Origin: a virus
Virus record (IMG/VR): IMGVR_UViG_3300044981_000021
Span: 1-64,000 of that record
DNA: 64,000 bases
Direction: 5' to 3' (one strand)
Made by a program: the position numbers and the translations under genes. This document shows, piece by piece, positions 7,897-14,951 of the stretch (its first letter is position 1; every line of letters begins with the position of its first letter). The notes under the pieces are model-generated. The model saw only the letters and a list, made by a program, of their open reading frames with translations. It searched no databases and had not been told where the DNA came from.

Positions 7897-8087
7897 CTAT
7901 TGCTGATGAGATGACAAGCCCCGGGCCGCGCTATCTGGTCTTGCGGGATCGCCGCGCACAGTAAGATTGGCTAACGTGCTTGCACTAACACTCCCAACGG
8001 GTTGCCAACTTTACGTTCACAATTATGGTCGCTATTGGTCGTAGCGTTCACTTTTATGAACCTTATCGGCCTATCCGTGTTCTAGAG
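7897..8087. other. intergenic region before the capsid gene
   Basis: 191 nt with no convincing gene. Probably the 5' untranslated region of the capsid message. The GTG start has only a weak AGGTG before it. No clear terminator or promoter recognised. Confidence 0.5.
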
Positions 8088-9260
8088 TTACCTTCCGGCA
8101 GCGGGACCGCGCTTCAACGAGGCAGCAATGCGCTGTCGCATTTCGTGAAGCGGTAGGTTCTGCCATCCGGCGACATCGATCCCTCCCTCGGGTTCAGGCG
8201 TCGGAGGCCGCTGACCAGAGCGGTCTGAGAGCATGACGGGTGGAGGCGATACGGGCGGCACCACGGGTTGTGGTGCAACAACTTGGGGTACGGGCGTAGG
8301 CGCAACTACAACTGGGGTAGGCGCAACTATTGGCACCGTAGGCGCAACAACGGGAGCAGATTCGGGGATTGGCGCGGGTTTGTCCATAAACGCCATTCCC
8401 TGTTCGGTTAAAGTTTCAAAAGCGTATTCGAGGTTGTTTTTTGTGGTTTGTAGTGGCAGATCGTGAATCTTGCCGCAACGCTTGCAATTGAAGCCACCAT
8501 CGGTTACTGCTCGCGTACAACCAGCCAAGAAGGCGTAAATAGCGTTTCCGCTCTTGGGGGTACAGTCAAAATCGTCTATATGGTCGGCAATGAATTCGGC
8601 TTCGGCTCGTTGTGCCGCTTCTTTTTCTTGGAATTGTTGGCTAGTGTAAACGGTGCGACCCAAGGAATCAGGTTTTGTCCCCGTTTCGGCTTCGTATAAA
8701 CGTCTCCAAGCGGCAACAATATCAGTTTTTGCGAGTTCGTTAATTTCTTTGATTTCGGCTTCATTTAATGTATGTGGCTGATAAACCAACTGTTCTTGTG
8801 GTCGCGTGGTATCTGGTTTTGCCTTGGCTTTTTCCTTGAGTTGGCGAATTCGCAAAGTGGCGTTCTTTTGGGCGTCTACTAACTTGTCAATCAGCCCTTG
8901 TTGGCTGTCGGACTTGAATACTTGTGGGCCAGAGCCATCACCAAGGTCAACCTTAGCCGTAAATTCTTTGGGTGGCTCGGGAGTCGCGTTAGGAGCCACT
9001 ACGGGAGCAGGTTGCGGGGCTGGGATAGGGTCGGGCTGCGGGACAACCTGAACGGGCGCTGTTGGGGCTGTAATAGGCTCAGGCGTTAGTTCTAGCGGGA
9101 CTGGTGGGATAGGAACAGCAAAATCGTCGGTCAATTGATATGATCGAGAAATTGGCGGTTTTCCTTGCCCAGCCTCAACCGGCGGAAATCCGTAAAGTTT
9201 ATCTAGTGTCGGATCAGAAATTTGCAATTCTGTTGGTACAGGAGGAGCAGATGTGGACAT
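8088..9260 (-). CDS. proline-rich structural protein, putative scaffold
   Basis: 390 aa. Pro/Ala/Val-rich linkers near residues 50-100 and 295-350 flank a charged helical middle (DKLVDAQKNATLRIRQLKEKAKAK) and a CKRCGK pair near 263. Position directly before the capsid gene and after the portal fits a scaffold or head-assembly protein. There is no sequence-level proof. A near-copy of the 13-bp palindrome lies inside (8760-8772), and ACATTAATGT spans the start codon. Confidence 0.7.
   Translation of the reverse strand: MSTSAPPVPTELQISDPTLDKLYGFPPVEAGQGKPPISRSYQLTDDFAVPIPPVPLELTPEPITAPTAPVQVVPQPDPIPAPQPAPVVAPNATPEPPKEFTAKVDLGDGSGPQVFKSDSQQGLIDKLVDAQKNATLRIRQLKEKAKAKPDTTRPQEQLVYQPHTLNEAEIKEINELAKTDIVAAWRRLYEAETGTKPDSLGRTVYTSQQFQEKEAAQRAEAEFIADHIDDFDCTPKSGNAIYAFLAGCTRAVTDGGFNCKRCGKIHDLPLQTTKNNLEYAFETLTEQGMAFMDKPAPIPESAPVVAPTVPIVAPTPVVVAPTPVPQVVAPQPVVPPVSPPPVMLSDRSGQRPPTPEPEGGIDVAGWQNLPLHEMRQRIAASLKRGPAAGR
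8760..8772. promoter_or_regulatory. near-copy of the 13-bp palindrome
   Basis: TTCATTTAATGTA differs from TACATTTAATGTA at one base. It lies inside the putative scaffold gene, so it may be coincidental. Confidence 0.35.
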
Positions 9261-9338
9261 TAATGTGCCGTAATTAAAGAATCAAGAAGTTATACGAACT
9301 TATGCAACCCCGCGTCGTTTTGTGGCATCATATCAAAC

Positions 9339-9362
9339 TGTGATGTTCCCGCAGGAGCCAGA
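9339..9362 (+). repeat. 24-bp direct repeat, copy 1
   Basis: Identical to 10296-10319. Both copies carry CAGGAGCCAGA and sit just before a start codon on the plus strand, so the repeat also supplies a ribosome site. Confidence 0.85.
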
Positions 9363-9365
9363 GCA

Positions 9366-9525
9366 ATGAATTTACGCGAGTTATGCGTTCGTAGCCAAGA
9401 CTTCGGCCTGTCTATCGTCTGGATTCATCTGCGAGCCTTCGCGGGGCACAAAAAGGGACGCGCACAAGGGCAAGGAAGTGCCGAGTTGCCCCGCCTGTAA
9501 AGAGATCAAGGAGAAGCTGAAATGA
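9366..9525 (+). CDS. small zinc-ribbon protein, possibly frameshifted
   Basis: The last ~30 codons (9433-9525) read CEPSRGTKRDAHKGKEVP then SCPACKEIKEKLK, with two Cys pairs. They end in an ATGA overlap with the next gene, which supports that frame. That frame has no ATG. The well-placed ATG at 9366, after GCAGGAGCCAGA, is in another frame (MNLRELCVRSQDFGLS). A one-base error or frameshift near 9430 would join them. Confidence 0.45.
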
Positions 9526-9848
9526 GGAGCAAGCTTAGACCAGAATGCGTAGATTCACAAAACAACGCCCTTCCCGATGACACGGCGTTATTTCTCATTC
9601 GGGATTCGGTATCGCGGCGACGAGCATTAATTCATGGCCGCCTACACTTCAGGGGGGAACATTGTGCCCTTGGGTGCTTCTGGGCAGACAACCCCAAGGC
9701 TCTCTTGAACAATAGCCTCGTTGACGAAGTTGCTGCGGTCAACGACGCAGTTCCACCTTCTGCAACTCCGCACGAGCGATGGAAGAAAGTTAACAGCTGG
9801 CTGCGATTCAAGATCAAGGCCTTGGCTGGCGGTAAGGCGGTGAGGTAA
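9522..9848 (+). CDS. HNH-like small protein
   Basis: 108 aa, starting inside the ATGA overlap. RRALIHGRLHFRGEHCALGCFWAD and SATPHERWKKVNSWLRFK look like a small phage protein of unknown function. The name rests only on a faint His/Cys pattern, so treat it as hypothetical. Confidence 0.6.
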   Translation: MRSKLRPECVDSQNNALPDDTALFLIRDSVSRRRALIHGRLHFRGEHCALGCFWADNPKALLNNSLVDEVAAVNDAVPPSATPHERWKKVNSWLRFKIKALAGGKAVR

Positions 9849-9896
9849 TGGCAACCCAGATTGAGTTACCCAGCGCACGGGAGATGGAGGATCAAA

Positions 9897-10300
9897 ATGA
9901 AAGTATTAAGTCTGACGCAACCGTGGGCAACGCCGGTCTGCTTGGGCGCAAAGGAGATCGAGACGCGATCATGGGAAACACTGTATCGTGGCCCGCTCCT
10001 CATTCATGCGAGCAAATCATTTCCGAAGTGGGCGAAAGAATGCTGCGAAGAGGAACCGTTTTATTCGGCCCTGCGACCGCATTTTACGCATACCCGGAAC
10101 TTGCCTGCGGGCACGTCATCGGACAGGTTGAGTTGCATAAGTGTATTCGCACGGCGGACGTGACGGACATAAGCCAAGCAGAAAGAGAATTCGGAGACTA
10201 TGGACCGGGGCGCTTCGCATGGTTGCTGTACAATCCGCGATTTCTGCCAAAACCAATTCCCGCGCGTGGAAGTCTTGGTCTATGGAACTTTGAATTGTGA
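9897..10300 (+). pseudogene. ASCH-domain protein broken by a frameshift
   Basis: Starts MKVLSLTQPWAT with GGAGG six bases upstream. Early features (WATPVCLGAKEIETRSW, LLIHASK) and late features (GHVIGQVELHKC, GDYGPGRFAWLL, LPKPIPARGSLGLW) are those of an ASCH-domain protein of normal order. The two halves are in different frames, switching near 10085-10100 (one extra base). ASCH domains are thought to bind RNA or modified nucleosides. No slippery site is obvious, so it is a broken gene or a sequence error. Confidence 0.8.
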
Positions 10301-10319
10301 TGTTCCCGCAGGAGCCAGA
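10296..10319 (+). repeat. 24-bp direct repeat, copy 2
   Basis: Identical to 9339-9362, 957 bases away. It overlaps the stop of the ASCH gene and precedes the start of 10335. A shorter AGGAGCCAGA recurs at 10501-10510. Confidence 0.85.
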
Positions 10320-10334
10320 AGGGAGTTAGAGAAT

Positions 10335-10517
10335 ATGAACCTGGGTGATCTGAAACGGTTGGCGCAGTATTTTATACCGGAACAGGGCAATCCGCAGAAG
10401 AAACAGCCTGATTGCTGGCGATGCGGCAGGCCGTGTACGTCGGGCAGCCAAGGTTCATGGATGTGCGATTGCACTTCAACGCCATTCGACCAGCAAGTTG
10501 AGGAGCCAGAACTTTGA
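10335..10517 (+). CDS. small zinc-ribbon protein
   Basis: 60 aa from MNLGDLKRLAQYF. CWRCGRPC and CDC pairs form a likely zinc ribbon. GGGAG precedes the start. The role is unknown; it sits in a run of small plus-strand accessory genes. Confidence 0.7.
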   Translation: MNLGDLKRLAQYFIPEQGNPQKKQPDCWRCGRPCTSGSQGSWMCDCTSTPFDQQVEEPEL

Positions 10518-10554
10518 AGTTGCAAATTGGAGAAGGCTGAGAATCTAGGAGATT

Positions 10555-11196
10555 ATGACACGCGCGACCAATCAGAAGTTATTCGCAGGATGGACGCATC
10601 AGCAATTATGTGACCGCGCATTGCGATGGCTGTCTGGCACGCGGCGGTGTGAGCCAGTTTTTGCCGGCATTGCATCCTGTTCAGAGGTTCCAGATGCGAT
10701 TGGTTGGTCAAGTTGCTATAGCCATAAAGGTAGCACCGTGATCGAGTGTAAAACATCGCGGACTGACTTTTACGCGGAGAATAGAAAGCGGTTTGTTTGG
10801 AAGCATCCCGAATGGAACTACTTTGTGTCAGCGCGGCGGTACTCGGAGAAATCGGCCATCGCTCAAGGATTCAAGAAAGAGGTACGTGCCCAGATGGGCC
10901 ATTATCGTTTTTTCATGTGCGAACCTGAAATTATAACTCCTGAGATGGTGCAAGAAAACGCGCCGGACCATGGTCTCCTCTGGGTCAAAGGCAGAAGTGT
11001 AAGCGTCATAGTGAACGCTCCACGCCGCACAAATATTGCATTTGAGACAGAAATTCGTTACCTCCGCTTCGCCATCATAAACAGCAAAACACCGCACGTT
11101 TTATGGCCGGAAGAAGCGACCGCTCAGCTTGCGGGCTTGGGACGACCCACAGGGGTCACGCAGGAGAAAGAATTCCGGGGGTTAAAAAAGGGTTGA
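10555..11196 (+). CDS. PD-(D/E)XK nuclease-like protein (MmcB-like)
   Basis: 213 aa. ALRWLSG near the N-terminus, then EVPDAIGWSS, then TVIECKTSRTDF give the Asp...Glu-x-Lys active-site pattern of the PD-(D/E)XK fold, as in MmcB-like DNA-repair nucleases. The C-terminal third is not recognised. It would act on DNA; whether for repair, host DNA or defence is unknown. A 13-bp repeat, TGAGAATCTAGGA, is just before it and again just after it (11194-11206). Confidence 0.75.
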   Translation: MTRATNQKLFAGWTHQQLCDRALRWLSGTRRCEPVFAGIASCSEVPDAIGWSSCYSHKGSTVIECKTSRTDFYAENRKRFVWKHPEWNYFVSARRYSEKSAIAQGFKKEVRAQMGHYRFFMCEPEIITPEMVQENAPDHGLLWVKGRSVSVIVNAPRRTNIAFETEIRYLRFAIINSKTPHVLWPEEATAQLAGLGRPTGVTQEKEFRGLKKG

Positions 11197-11226
11197 GAAT
11201 CTAGGATTGGGAGAATTGAGGAAACG

Positions 11227-11451
11227 ATGAGCGACCAACCATACAAGCAGTATCGCAGAACGCAAATCGCGGAAATGGCCGATTGGGAGCTGGGCTTCGA
11301 TATGAAAAACGTCTCCATCAGTGGAGCGGACGCAGCGAATGGTTCACCAAAACTGGGCGACAAAATCGCCCGAAATCCAGCAAACCACGAAGACCGTTGG
11401 CTAGTCGCCAAAGCGTATTTCGACGCAAACTTTGAGGAAATTGAACGATGA
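11227..11451 (+). CDS. hypothetical protein, 74 aa
   Basis: MSDQPYKQYRRTQIAEMADWE, ending HEDRWLVAKAYFDANFEEI. Looks like a conserved small phage protein; no motif recognised. It shares the MSDQP-type start with 11448 and 11801. ATGA overlap with the next gene. Confidence 0.72.
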   Translation: MSDQPYKQYRRTQIAEMADWELGFDMKNVSISGADAANGSPKLGDKIARNPANHEDRWLVAKAYFDANFEEIER

Positions 11452-11786
11452 GCAACCAACCATTTCCGCCCGCTAGAACGACATCTCTACCAGACGATAA
11501 ATCGGGCAACGTCGGAGGCCCCAGCCAAGGCGGGCAGAGCCGAAGTCTGAGGGCGAATCAAGCACTCGCGGCGATTACTAATCCGCAAGTGATCTACGTG
11601 GTGATGGTTAAGCGGCCCAACAGTGAAACTTTCGTTCCATGCTGGGGAGAATGGTCGCTATCCGCTCACGGAGTCCATGCCAAGGGATTTGCCAACAAGA
11701 TAGACGCTGGCAAGCAATGTCAAGAATTCCGCATTCGTTATGGCAAGAAGAATGCCTACGTCCAGCAATACGGGCCGTATGCTTGA
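11448..11786 (+). CDS. hypothetical protein, 112 aa
   Basis: Disordered Ser/Gly-rich N-terminal half, then a compact domain (YVVMVKRPNSETFVPCWGEWS ... FRIRYGKKNAYVQQYGPY) that looks like a small beta-rich fold. No function recognised. Confidence 0.68.
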   Translation: MSNQPFPPARTTSLPDDKSGNVGGPSQGGQSRSLRANQALAAITNPQVIYVVMVKRPNSETFVPCWGEWSLSAHGVHAKGFANKIDAGKQCQEFRIRYGKKNAYVQQYGPYA

Positions 11787-11800
11787 TTGAAGGAGTTACG

Positions 11801-12340
11801 ATGAGCGACCAACCAGTAGAGCCGTTAGTTGTCGAGTCGTTAGTTGTCGACCTTGCACGAGAACTCTACGACGCCTTTGCAATGGGGGGACTGGAGCCGC
11901 GGCAAGTTTACGGAGACATTCGAGCCATTCTTGCTCGGTACGCTTGCCCTAAACTGGAGAACGCAAAGAGCGAGTTTGAGCGGTTATTTGTTCACAAGGG
12001 TGAAGCCGTTGCCTACCCCGCCTGCCGAGAAAGGAAGGACGCCACGACGACTGACGGACTGCGGTCTTCCATTTTGCAGATGATGGCGAAGCGAAAGTGG
12101 TCAACTCATTGGATTCACCGCAGCGCCTATCTGCATCTGGAATCAGCGGAGCTGGCTGAAGCGGTTCGCGGGAAGCGCGGCGACACCTTGGATGAATCCG
12201 CCGATGTTCTAATTACGCTGTTGGCCCTTAGTCCGCATGAACTGGATCAGATCATTGAAGCTGCCAAACGGAAGGTTGCTCTTTTAATGATTAAGCCGCC
12301 TTACGCCGGAGAACAGGGGACGACAACGGATGGCGACTGA
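11801..12340 (+). CDS. MazG-like nucleotide pyrophosphohydrolase domain protein
   Basis: 179 aa from ATG 11801, preceded by GGAG. ESAELAEAVRGKRG followed by LDESADVLITLLAL gives the ExxE...ExxD metal-binding pattern of the MazG-like all-alpha NTP pyrophosphatases, in the C-terminal half. The role would be nucleotide-pool control. The N-terminal 80 residues are not recognised. Overlaps the next gene by 11 bases. Confidence 0.7.
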   Translation: MSDQPVEPLVVESLVVDLARELYDAFAMGGLEPRQVYGDIRAILARYACPKLENAKSEFERLFVHKGEAVAYPACRERKDATTTDGLRSSILQMMAKRKWSTHWIHRSAYLHLESAELAEAVRGKRGDTLDESADVLITLLALSPHELDQIIEAAKRKVALLMIKPPYAGEQGTTTDGD

Positions 12341-12521
12341 TTCACTGCGGGAGATCGCGGAGCAGTTAGAAAGAGAAGTCCGAAATTCCAGCGATCCGTC
12401 AGCTTATCGACAGCAGCTTGAACGGGCGATGCGTCTGCGCGACCAGGCGTGGCACATGATAATCACCAGCGGTGTAACCGAAGAAGAACTGAACGAAGTT
12501 ACGGCGGAGTTGCTGAAATGA
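12330..12521 (+). CDS. small helical protein, tandem copy 1
   Basis: 63 aa. LREIAEQLEREV and LERAMRL recur in the next gene (LREIAERL, LERAMRL), so the two are tandem duplicates that have diverged. No function known. ATGA overlap at 12518-12521. Confidence 0.7.
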   Translation: MATDSLREIAEQLEREVRNSSDPSAYRQQLERAMRLRDQAWHMIITSGVTEEELNEVTAELLK

Positions 12522-12721
12522 CTACATTGCGGGAGATCGCGGAGCGACTGGCGATGAGTTGGTGGGACATCCACCAAGCGGATCATGCTGAATCTGTATC
12601 TATGCTACTTGAGCGGGCAATGCGTCTGGCGATTGAGGCGTCCAAGCAAAGTTATTTTGGCACCGAATCGGAAATCTGCGCTCGCATGGCGGAATTACTG
12701 AAGGCGGATGCACACAAATGA
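12518..12721 (+). CDS. small helical protein, tandem copy 2
   Basis: 67 aa from ATG 12518 (MTTLREIAERLAMSWWDI). Paralogue of 12330-12521 with the same order of motifs. Ends in an ATGA overlap with the next small gene. Confidence 0.7.
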   Translation: MTTLREIAERLAMSWWDIHQADHAESVSMLLERAMRLAIEASKQSYFGTESEICARMAELLKADAHK

Positions 12722-12843
12722 GGATTCCGGTAACCAAGGCGCAGATCGCATGGGCTAAAGACGCTGCCAAGCGCGGCAAGGTTTTGAAAATTGATTTGCG
12801 GACATTCAGAATTAGGGAAGTGAAGGCGGAGGCCAGGAAATGA
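12718..12843 (+). CDS. 41-aa basic protein
   Basis: MRIPVTKAQIAWAKDAAKRG, then VLKIDLRTFRIREVKAEARK. ATGA overlaps at both ends (12718-12721 and 12840-12843) make it a convincing small gene despite its size. Very basic, so it may bind nucleic acid. Confidence 0.65.
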   Translation: MRIPVTKAQIAWAKDAAKRGKVLKIDLRTFRIREVKAEARK

Positions 12844-13022
12844 CCCTTGACGCTGAAGACCGGAAATGGATTCTCTTGCTCTGTGGCAAGTTGCTTCAAA
12901 TGGAAGCAAGCATTTCCTTGTCTACAGGGACGCAACGGCTGGCAGATGCTTTCTCTCTGGAGTTAATACATCCCGACACAGACAAAGCTATGTGTGAGAA
13001 GATTAAAGAGTTGGCAAACTGA
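12840..13022 (+). CDS. hypothetical protein, 60 aa
   Basis: MTLDAEDRKWILLLCGKLLQ, ending DKAMCEKIKELAN. Helical small protein; no function recognised. Last confident gene of the plus-strand island. Confidence 0.6.
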   Translation: MTLDAEDRKWILLLCGKLLQMEASISLSTGTQRLADAFSLELIHPDTDKAMCEKIKELAN

Positions 13023-13025
13023 CAA

Positions 13026-13127
13026 ATGAAAACTCTCTTGGTCGCGCTCGCGCTGCCGCCTGCGGCGTTGGCTGTGGCCATTGGAGGGGGAAACGATGAA
13101 CGACTAGCGCACCAAGTCTCCATCTAG
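13026..13127 (+). CDS. 33-aa ORF, doubtful
   Basis: MKTLLVALALPPAALAVAIG, then GGNDERLAHQVSI. The N-terminus looks like a signal or membrane segment. Its 3' end overlaps the end of the convergent gene 13104-13445. No strong ribosome site. Confidence 0.3.
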   Translation: MKTLLVALALPPAALAVAIGGGNDERLAHQVSI

Positions 13128-13445
13128 GTCGGCAGGATTAGGGTTTAAACCATCGATAATTCTCTGCACCGATTCAGGTTCTAATGTTTCTACGGAATTC
13201 ATTACAGTTTCATGCCACGCCTCGCTAAAAGAAATTATCCCATCTAGCCGTATCTGCATAGCCCACAGTGCGTCTTTGTCTACCCGAGCACGCATAAATT
13301 GCTCCTTAATTTGAGAAATGCGAAGATCGCGCAAGTCTAGATATACGCGCCAGCCTGGATGTTTTATTAAATCAGCCAAATGCCGTGCACGTTCAAAATC
13401 GCGCAGGATGGCTAACTCTTGTTCGCTTAATTGCTCATTGTCCAT
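13104..13445 (-). CDS. hypothetical protein, 113 aa
   Basis: Starts MDNEQLSEQELAILRDF at 13445, overlapping the end of the next gene upstream by 11 bases. Helical and charged. Position after the head genes suggests a virion or head-assembly role, not proven. Confidence 0.68.
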   Translation of the reverse strand: MDNEQLSEQELAILRDFERARHLADLIKHPGWRVYLDLRDLRISQIKEQFMRARVDKDALWAMQIRLDGIISFSEAWHETVMNSVETLEPESVQRIIDGLNPNPADLDGDLVR

Positions 13446-13986
13446 TGTAATTTCCTGGCGATGGCGGTTGATTCTTGATGTCCTGTTCGACGGGATAAAC
13501 ATAAACCGCAGGCCCACTAGAACGCAATGGGCGTTGATGAACTTGTTCCGCATAGGCATCGGCGTGTTCGGGAGTGTCAAATATTCCCATATGCTCGCCG
13601 GTATTGAGGTAATGTTGCCATGCTTCATCTTGCGATAAAACTCTACCATTTACAACCTGCGGCACCAACACTTCGCCTTGGTCTGTTCCGCGACTAAAAG
13701 ATATTTCGGAAGAATGATATCCTGGCTGCCCGGGGGTTGGAATGATGGGGCGGCCAGTAAGATTGATTGTTCCCGGATTGCGCATTCCTACGGGGCGTGG
13801 AGGAGCGGCAGAGCGTGGAGTATGACCAGATTGCAAGGCCATTCGCAACCCCTGATCGCCAATCGCCTTCGCATATCCAGGGTGGGCATGGACGAGTGCA
13901 GCTAGTAATTTTCCATCATCAATCCCGCGATATTCAGGATTATTGGTACGCAGATTCTCTAGAATTTTAAGATGTTCGTCGGCCAT
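13435..13986 (-). CDS. hypothetical virion-associated protein
   Basis: 183 aa. The N-terminal LRTNNPEYRGIDDGKLLAALVHAHPGY resembles the repeat units at the start of the next protein upstream (YPQYKNVSDADLTKALIKKYPQY). The rest is Pro/Gly-rich with HYLNTGEHMGIFDTPEHADAYAE, a motif seen in phage internal proteins. Function unknown. Confidence 0.65.
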   Translation of the reverse strand: MADEHLKILENLRTNNPEYRGIDDGKLLAALVHAHPGYAKAIGDQGLRMALQSGHTPRSAAPPRPVGMRNPGTINLTGRPIIPTPGQPGYHSSEISFSRGTDQGEVLVPQVVNGRVLSQDEAWQHYLNTGEHMGIFDTPEHADAYAEQVHQRPLRSSGPAVYVYPVEQDIKNQPPSPGNYNGQ

Positions 13987-14951
13987 TATTTTACCGGGAG
14001 CGCAAAATCCATTATATTTGGGTCGCCTGAAATGTATCCCGTGGCTTCGTATCCCGGGACGCTGGGAGGCGGCGGAGCACTAATCGGCTTGTATAAATCT
14101 TCGTCCGTTGGCACGCCTGCTAGTTGGCGAATGAATGGACCGTAGGCTTTTTTAATTTCCTCGAAATCGGCAGCAGTCGATTTGGTTAGTTTTCCTTGGC
14201 TAGCTAAATTTACCATGTCGCGGTGGGCGTCGTAATAATGCTTAACCATTTCCGCTTGTTGCTCGACAGTGAAGTTGGCGATGGTTTTATGGTCTGCTCG
14301 CGCTTTAACTAGCCCAGGCATTCCGCCGTAATCGTAAGTCTTGTCATCGTGCTCGTAGTCTGGGTCTGGTGAGGTAAATTCCCTAGTGCGTGTATTCTGG
14401 TAAATGTGCGACAACTCATGTGCCAAGGTGCCACGGTCAAACCATTGCGGATTATCAATGTCGATATCGGTCCCGCCGCCCATTACCCGTGCCACATACT
14501 TTCCTTGTGGATTTTTTGCTAATCCCATACCCGATGTTCTGGCCTGCTCTTGTAGGAATTTTGGCATCTCGGATATTTCCTTGCCAGTAAACGGACGATG
14601 TTGTAAGGCTATTGGAGATGTTGGGTCTTCTACCAACCTTTCCCCTAGGTAGGTATCTCCCTTGCCGTTAACCAAGCTAAGCAACTTATCGTCCGACCAA
14701 TTCTTGATGTCGGGATACTTTTGGCGCAATGCGTTGATAGATGTTTGAGGATCAAGTATGCCCAGGGGGTCGTGCTTGCCCGCCCATACATCCGCTATAG
14801 CTTTGCCGTATGGGGTGAGCGTGCGGACATACTGTGGATACTTCTTGATTAACGCTTTGGTTAGGTCCGCGTCCGAAACGTTCTTGTACTGGGGATACTT
14901 GATTCGGGCATTGGTCAAGATTACGTCAAGACCAACTTGCTGATCGGGCAT
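13986..14951 (-). CDS. putative zinc metallopeptidase in the head operon
   Basis: 321 aa. LAHELSHIYQNTR contains HELSH, the HExxH zinc-peptidase motif, near residue 175; a downstream zinc ligand is not certain. The N-terminus has two short helical repeats (KYPQYKNVSDADL, KYPDIKNWSDDKL). It is directly after the portal gene, so it may be packaged and act on the cell envelope at entry or on head proteins during assembly. Length fits neither role specifically. Confidence 0.65.
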   Translation of the reverse strand: MPDQQVGLDVILTNARIKYPQYKNVSDADLTKALIKKYPQYVRTLTPYGKAIADVWAGKHDPLGILDPQTSINALRQKYPDIKNWSDDKLLSLVNGKGDTYLGERLVEDPTSPIALQHRPFTGKEISEMPKFLQEQARTSGMGLAKNPQGKYVARVMGGGTDIDIDNPQWFDRGTLAHELSHIYQNTRTREFTSPDPDYEHDDKTYDYGGMPGLVKARADHKTIANFTVEQQAEMVKHYYDAHRDMVNLASQGKLTKSTAADFEEIKKAYGPFIRQLAGVPTDEDLYKPISAPPPPSVPGYEATGYISGDPNIMDFALPVK

